Positions 60,727 through 64,000 of a stretch of 64,000 nucleotides of DNA are shown piece after piece. The first letter of the stretch is position 1. Each line of letters opens with the position of its first letter. The translations under genes were made by a program, and so were the position numbers. The notes under the pieces were generated by a model, which saw only the letters and a program-made list of their open reading frames with translations, made no database searches and was not told the DNA's origin. This DNA is from Amblyomma americanum. Taxonomy: Eukaryota; Arthropoda; Arachnida; Ixodida; Ixodidae. Where the stretch lies: contig NC_135502.1 in the NCBI RefSeq assembly GCF_052857255.1, forward strand, positions 187,671,806 to 187,735,805, in the 5' to 3' direction.

Positions 60727-62841
60727 TTACTCCTGTCTTGCTTTTAGCCACCAATCAGATAACCTTCGCTTGGTTACTTCTAACCTCTTAAAATCCACTT
60801 TCCCTTCACTATCCATAAACCCCAATGCCTTGGGTAAGTCAGCCCCGCTGCCTTCCACTGTAGGGTGAAGCCCTTTACAGAAAAGTATCAAGTGTTCAGC
60901 CGTTTCCTCCTCCTCTCCGCACGCAATGCACAAAGTGTCTATCTCCTGGTACCTGACTCTATATGTCTTAGTCCGCAAAACTCCAGTCCTGGCCTCAAAC
61001 AACAAAGAACTTCCCCTACAATTATCATAGATATTTCCTTTGACAATTTCCTGTTTAAAGGTCCGGTATGTTTCCAGTGCCGATTTCGTCAGCATCCCTG
61101 TTTTCCACAAAGCTCTCTCTGTTCCTTTAACCTTTTTCTTAACCGATAAATGCTGATTTGCCCCCTTACTGCTGTCCAGATATTTCCTTGTCAGTTTTCT
61201 AGTTCGCTTTCTCCATTTCGTGTCAACATTCTTTATATACAGGTATCTGAAAACTTTCCTAGCCCACCGCTTTTCCTCCATCCTTCTCAATCGTTCCTCA
61301 AATGCTATCTTACTGCTAGCCTCTCTGCTCTCGAAAGACGCCCATCCCATATCCCCCTGTACCCCCTGATTTGGTGTATTGCCATGTGCTCCCAAAGCTA
61401 ACCTCCCTACTCCCCGTTGCCTAATTTCCAGCCTTGCTTGAACATCTGGCCTCATACACAGGACCGCATTCCCGAAGGTCAGGCTAGGGACCATCACCCC
61501 TTTCCAGATCCCTCTTACCACCTCATACCTACTGTAATTCCACAGTGCCCTATTTTTCATGACAGCTGCATTCCTACTAGCTTTATTCATTACATATTTT
61601 TCATGCTCTGTCAGATACTCAACACTGTTATTTATCCACACCCCAAGATACTTGTACTCATTCACTACTTTTAGCACGAACTCCTGTATTCTATGCTCGC
61701 CACCCTCTTCATTAAATATCATGACTGCAGATTTTTCCTTACTATACTTGAAGCCTAATCTATCTCCCTCTGTACTGCATATGTCTAACAACTTCTGCAG
61801 GTCTTCCTTGTTGTCAGCCATTATCACTATATCGTCCGCGTATATTAGTCCCGGTAATGTCTGTTTAATCAATTCCCCTTGCTTGAAAAAAGATAGGTTG
61901 AAACCTAGTCCGCTCCCCTCTAGCTTGGCTTCCAAACCTTGCAGGTACAACATGAACAACAAAGGGGACAGAGGACATCCTTGTCTAAGCCCCCGCTGTA
62001 TCTCTACAGGCCCTGATACATTTTTTTCCCATTTTATGAGTACTCTGTTACCTCTATATATATCTTTTAAAAGATTAATTACTCCATTTTCCACATCCAA
62101 TGTGCCCAATATGTCCCACAAATGCTCCTGAGTAATGTTGTCATAGGCTCCCCTAATATCCAGAAATGCTAGCAATAAGGGCCTATGTTCCTTTTCCGCA
62201 ATTTCTATACACTGTGTCAATGAAAATAGATTGTCCTCCAACCTCCTTTGTTTCCGGAACCCATTCTGTAGTTCCCCTAACACCCCCTCGTTCTCCACCC
62301 AAGCCTGCAGTCTATCCTTTATAATTTGCATCACCACCCTGTAAACCACAGATGTCACTGTTATGGGGCGATAGTTACTTACGTCTGCTTTGTCCCCCTT
62401 TCCCTTATATATCATGTTCATTCTACTTAATCGCCATTCATCGGGGACTTTCTCATCCACTATCATTTTGTTCACTACCTGTATTAATGTTTGCTTGGAT
62501 TTTGGTCCTAACTTCTTTATCAACATAATCGGGATACCATCTGGTCCTGTTGATGTGCCACTAGGAACCTTCTTCTCTGCCCTTTCCCACTCTCCTTGCT
62601 CAAGTGAAGCTATTGCTGTAACCGGTCTATCCTCCTTCGATAAATTATGTACCACGTGCTCTGCTGAAAATTTTTCCGTCATCCTTGTTCCTATGTGTTT
62701 TATTGCTTCATCCCCTTCTAGTCGAATACCCTCATCTGTAACAATAAACCTTTGTTCTAGCCTAGTTTTATTACTCATTGCATTTAGATGTTTCCAGAAT
62801 TTTTGGGCTGCTTTTCTATCCTTTTTATTTACTTTTGACAT
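60727..62841 (-). CDS. LINE reverse transcriptase (704 aa)
   Basis: Intact frame from an ATG at 62841. Motifs in order: STGPDGIPIMLIKKLGPKSK, YKGKGDKADVSNYRPITVTS, LQNGFRKQRRLEDNLFSLTQ, LLLAFLDIRGAYDNI (motif A), GLRQGCPLSPLLFMLYLQGL (motif B), GLIYADDIVIMAD (catalytic YADD, about residues 335-340), EYKYLGVWIN (thumb). A C-terminal zinc-finger-like CIACGEEEETAEHLILFC (C-x2-C-x8-H-x4-C) precedes the end at WWLKARQE. It copies LINE RNA at a nicked target. All catalytic residues are present. It lies in the same frame as the endonuclease, separated by one TGA. Confidence 0.9.
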   Translation of the reverse strand: MSKVNKKDRKAAQKFWKHLNAMSNKTRLEQRFIVTDEGIRLEGDEAIKHIGTRMTEKFSAEHVVHNLSKEDRPVTAIASLEQGEWERAEKKVPSGTSTGPDGIPIMLIKKLGPKSKQTLIQVVNKMIVDEKVPDEWRLSRMNMIYKGKGDKADVSNYRPITVTSVVYRVVMQIIKDRLQAWVENEGVLGELQNGFRKQRRLEDNLFSLTQCIEIAEKEHRPLLLAFLDIRGAYDNITQEHLWDILGTLDVENGVINLLKDIYRGNRVLIKWEKNVSGPVEIQRGLRQGCPLSPLLFMLYLQGLEAKLEGSGLGFNLSFFKQGELIKQTLPGLIYADDIVIMADNKEDLQKLLDICSTEGDRLGFKYSKEKSAVMIFNEEGGEHRIQEFVLKVVNEYKYLGVWINNSVEYLTEHEKYVMNKASRNAAVMKNRALWNYSRYEVVRGIWKGVMVPSLTFGNAVLCMRPDVQARLEIRQRGVGRLALGAHGNTPNQGVQGDMGWASFESREASSKIAFEERLRRMEEKRWARKVFRYLYIKNVDTKWRKRTRKLTRKYLDSSKGANQHLSVKKKVKGTERALWKTGMLTKSALETYRTFKQEIVKGNIYDNCRGSSLLFEARTGVLRTKTYRVRYQEIDTLCIACGEEEETAEHLILFCKGLHPTVEGSGADLPKALGFMDSEGKVDFKRLEVTKRRLSDWWLKARQE

Positions 62842-64000
62842 TCATTGGGCACCCTTTCTTCGAATTTTCTCATTAATCAAATAGGATGCGTCCCTTCTAC
62901 ACTTTATGAAGGTGTCCCATTTTCTGTCTACTTCAGGTTTTGGTTCCCCTTTCTTCTTGGAATATCTGTGTTCTCTGGATGCTTCCTTGCGCTTTTCTAT
63001 TGCCCTCTTGACCTCCTCATCCCACCAACTCTTGGGTTTGCATCTTTTCCCTTTTTGCTTTACTCGCACCTTAGCTAGCTCTAGCTCCAGTAATCGAGTT
63101 AATTTGGTATAAGTCCATTCTGTTTCACTATCCTCAAAAATTACTTTCTCGATTCTTTTGGCTGCTACTTCCAATTGCTTTTCTGAGTAAAAATTTCCCC
63201 CTGATTGTTCATCTTGCTTCAGTCCTACATTGCTTTTTCTTCTGAAGCTCAACTTGATACGCTTGTGGTCACTACCTAGACTTCTGGAACCATCTTCATC
63301 TATGCTCATTACCCCTAATCTGTTATACATCCTCTGTGACATTAGTGCATAATCTATCGTCGAGTGCAGACTCCCCGCCTCCCATGTTATGAGCGCTTCA
63401 CACTTCTCGGTGCTGTTGCATACAACTAAATCATGCCGGTCACACATGTCCTGCAGCATGCTTCCTGTCGAATCCGTGTACCCATCCAGGTCTTCTATGT
63501 GTGCATTCATGTCACCTAATATAATTATCTCGCCCTGTCCTCCTAGCTCATCAATGTCGCTTGCAATACATTCTAACATTTTCCTATTTTCCTCTTTGGC
63601 ATTGACCCCTGTCCACAGGTATACAAAGCCAAGGAGTGTTAGCTTGCCTGCCACTGTTCCTTTTAGCCATAAATGTTCCCTGCATCCCAGTCTAACCCTT
63701 TGAAAATTCATACTTTTATGAATGAATGCCCCAATTCCACCTCCCTTTCTGCTGCCCTCTGTTCTATTGCAATATTCCCATGCGTAGTCTGGGTTACAGG
63801 GTGGTTGCTGCATGTCTCTAAAATGTGTCTCCGCTAAACCATATACCATTAATTCCTCCTGTCTTAACTGTTCTTCTATTTCCTCCCATTTCAGTCTATT
63901 CCTGCCACCTTGCATGTTAATGAAACCTATATCTGAATTAAATTGGCCCTGGCGCTTGCGTCTCTTTCTTCCCCTATGGTTCCATTGTCCGTTTGATCTT
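62842..64000 (-). CDS. LINE APE-type endonuclease, N-terminus outside window
   Basis: Continuous frame from the window edge (basic RGRKRRKRQGQ segment, then GFINMQGGRNRLKWEEIEEQ). Catalytic features: the Asn of GFINMQ, Glu of GLAETHF, IIILGDMNAHIEDLDGY (GDxN), IDYALMSQ and SLGSDHKRIKL (SDH). The C-terminal part is Lys/Arg-rich (AKVRVKQKGKRCKPKSWWDE, KRKEASREHRYSKKKGEPKP). It ends at a TGA (62842-62844), immediately followed by the RT ATG in the same frame. An internal Met at 63915 is not necessarily the start. Confidence 0.88.
   Translation of the reverse strand, partial: RSNGQWNHRGRKRRKRQGQFNSDIGFINMQGGRNRLKWEEIEEQLRQEELMVYGLAETHFRDMQQPPCNPDYAWEYCNRTEGSRKGGGIGAFIHKSMNFQRVRLGCREHLWLKGTVAGKLTLLGFVYLWTGVNAKEENRKMLECIASDIDELGGQGEIIILGDMNAHIEDLDGYTDSTGSMLQDMCDRHDLVVCNSTEKCEALITWEAGSLHSTIDYALMSQRMYNRLGVMSIDEDGSRSLGSDHKRIKLSFRRKSNVGLKQDEQSGGNFYSEKQLEVAAKRIEKVIFEDSETEWTYTKLTRLLELELAKVRVKQKGKRCKPKSWWDEEVKRAIEKRKEASREHRYSKKKGEPKPEVDRKWDTFIKCRRDASYLINEKIRRKGAQ

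Larger units (their letters stand above)
60657..64000 (-). mobile_element. Young APE-type LINE, minus strand, 5' end outside window
   Basis: The 3' end has (GGAT)n at 60650-60664 and a UTR of about 65 bp. The RT ORF (62841-60727) and endonuclease ORF (from the window edge to 62842) have no frameshifts. The frame is open up to base 64000, so the element continues beyond the window. It is the only near-intact autonomous retrotransposon seen. The clade within the CR1/L2-like or related LINEs is not settled. Confidence 0.85.

Noticed and set aside
61150..62884. Plus-strand ORFs over the young LINE
   Set aside because: Antisense shadows of the intact RT and endonuclease frames.

Overview
The window looks like hard-tick (Ixodida) nuclear DNA. 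The evidence is a tRNA-like SINE resembling the tick Ruka family at about 24440-24650, several families of Penelope-like elements (PLEs), Ty3/Gypsy, APE-type LINE and Tigger/pogo elements, and three spliced exons that read as an arthropod ZO-1/polychaetoid protein. The species is inferred and was not tested. I see no bacterial genes, rRNA, functional tRNA or CRISPR array.

Host gene: three plus-strand exons (32358-32433, 34857-34960, 36938-37179) join in phase and encode the linker and second PDZ domain of a tight-junction scaffold (ZO-1/TJP1, fly polychaetoid). Their introns hold a solo LTR with a 4-bp target duplication, LINE tails and a Tigger remnant. I could not find the PDZ1 or PDZ3 exons, so much of the rest may be intron of the same gene.

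Repeat layout: 1-2083 is a decayed PLE. 2084-7644 is a minus-strand I/Jockey-like LINE carrying two PLE insertions. 7645-11432 is a plus-strand RTE-like LINE carrying a third. 11433-19390 holds LINE fragments, a PLE tail and several TIR elements. 19390-23965 is a minus-strand Gypsy element with a 165-bp LTR. 24440-30056 holds a SINE, a hairpin element, RTE tails and a second, decayed Gypsy. 37456-40231 is a pogo-like element hosting a THAP/P-like element that itself hosts a PLE fold-back. 41053-48660 is a cluster of Tigger-type and Mutator-like remnants with very short PLE insertions. 49290-60248 is a third Gypsy element, opened by a Tigger transposon and by a 5.4-kb PLE nest. 60657-64000 is a young APE-type LINE with almost intact ORFs that runs off the window.

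The most striking pattern is PLE integration structure. At seven sites a PLE insertion has a PLE 3' tail at both outer edges, the two arms lie head to head, and one short target duplication (6-17 bp) encloses the whole. At two further sites only 61-109 bp of the tail is inserted, with 10-11 bp duplications. In several cases the interrupted host ORF reads correctly when the insertion and one duplication are removed, which independently supports the boundaries. This is consistent with target-primed synthesis on two RNAs, one from each side of a staggered break, followed by joining of the two cDNAs.
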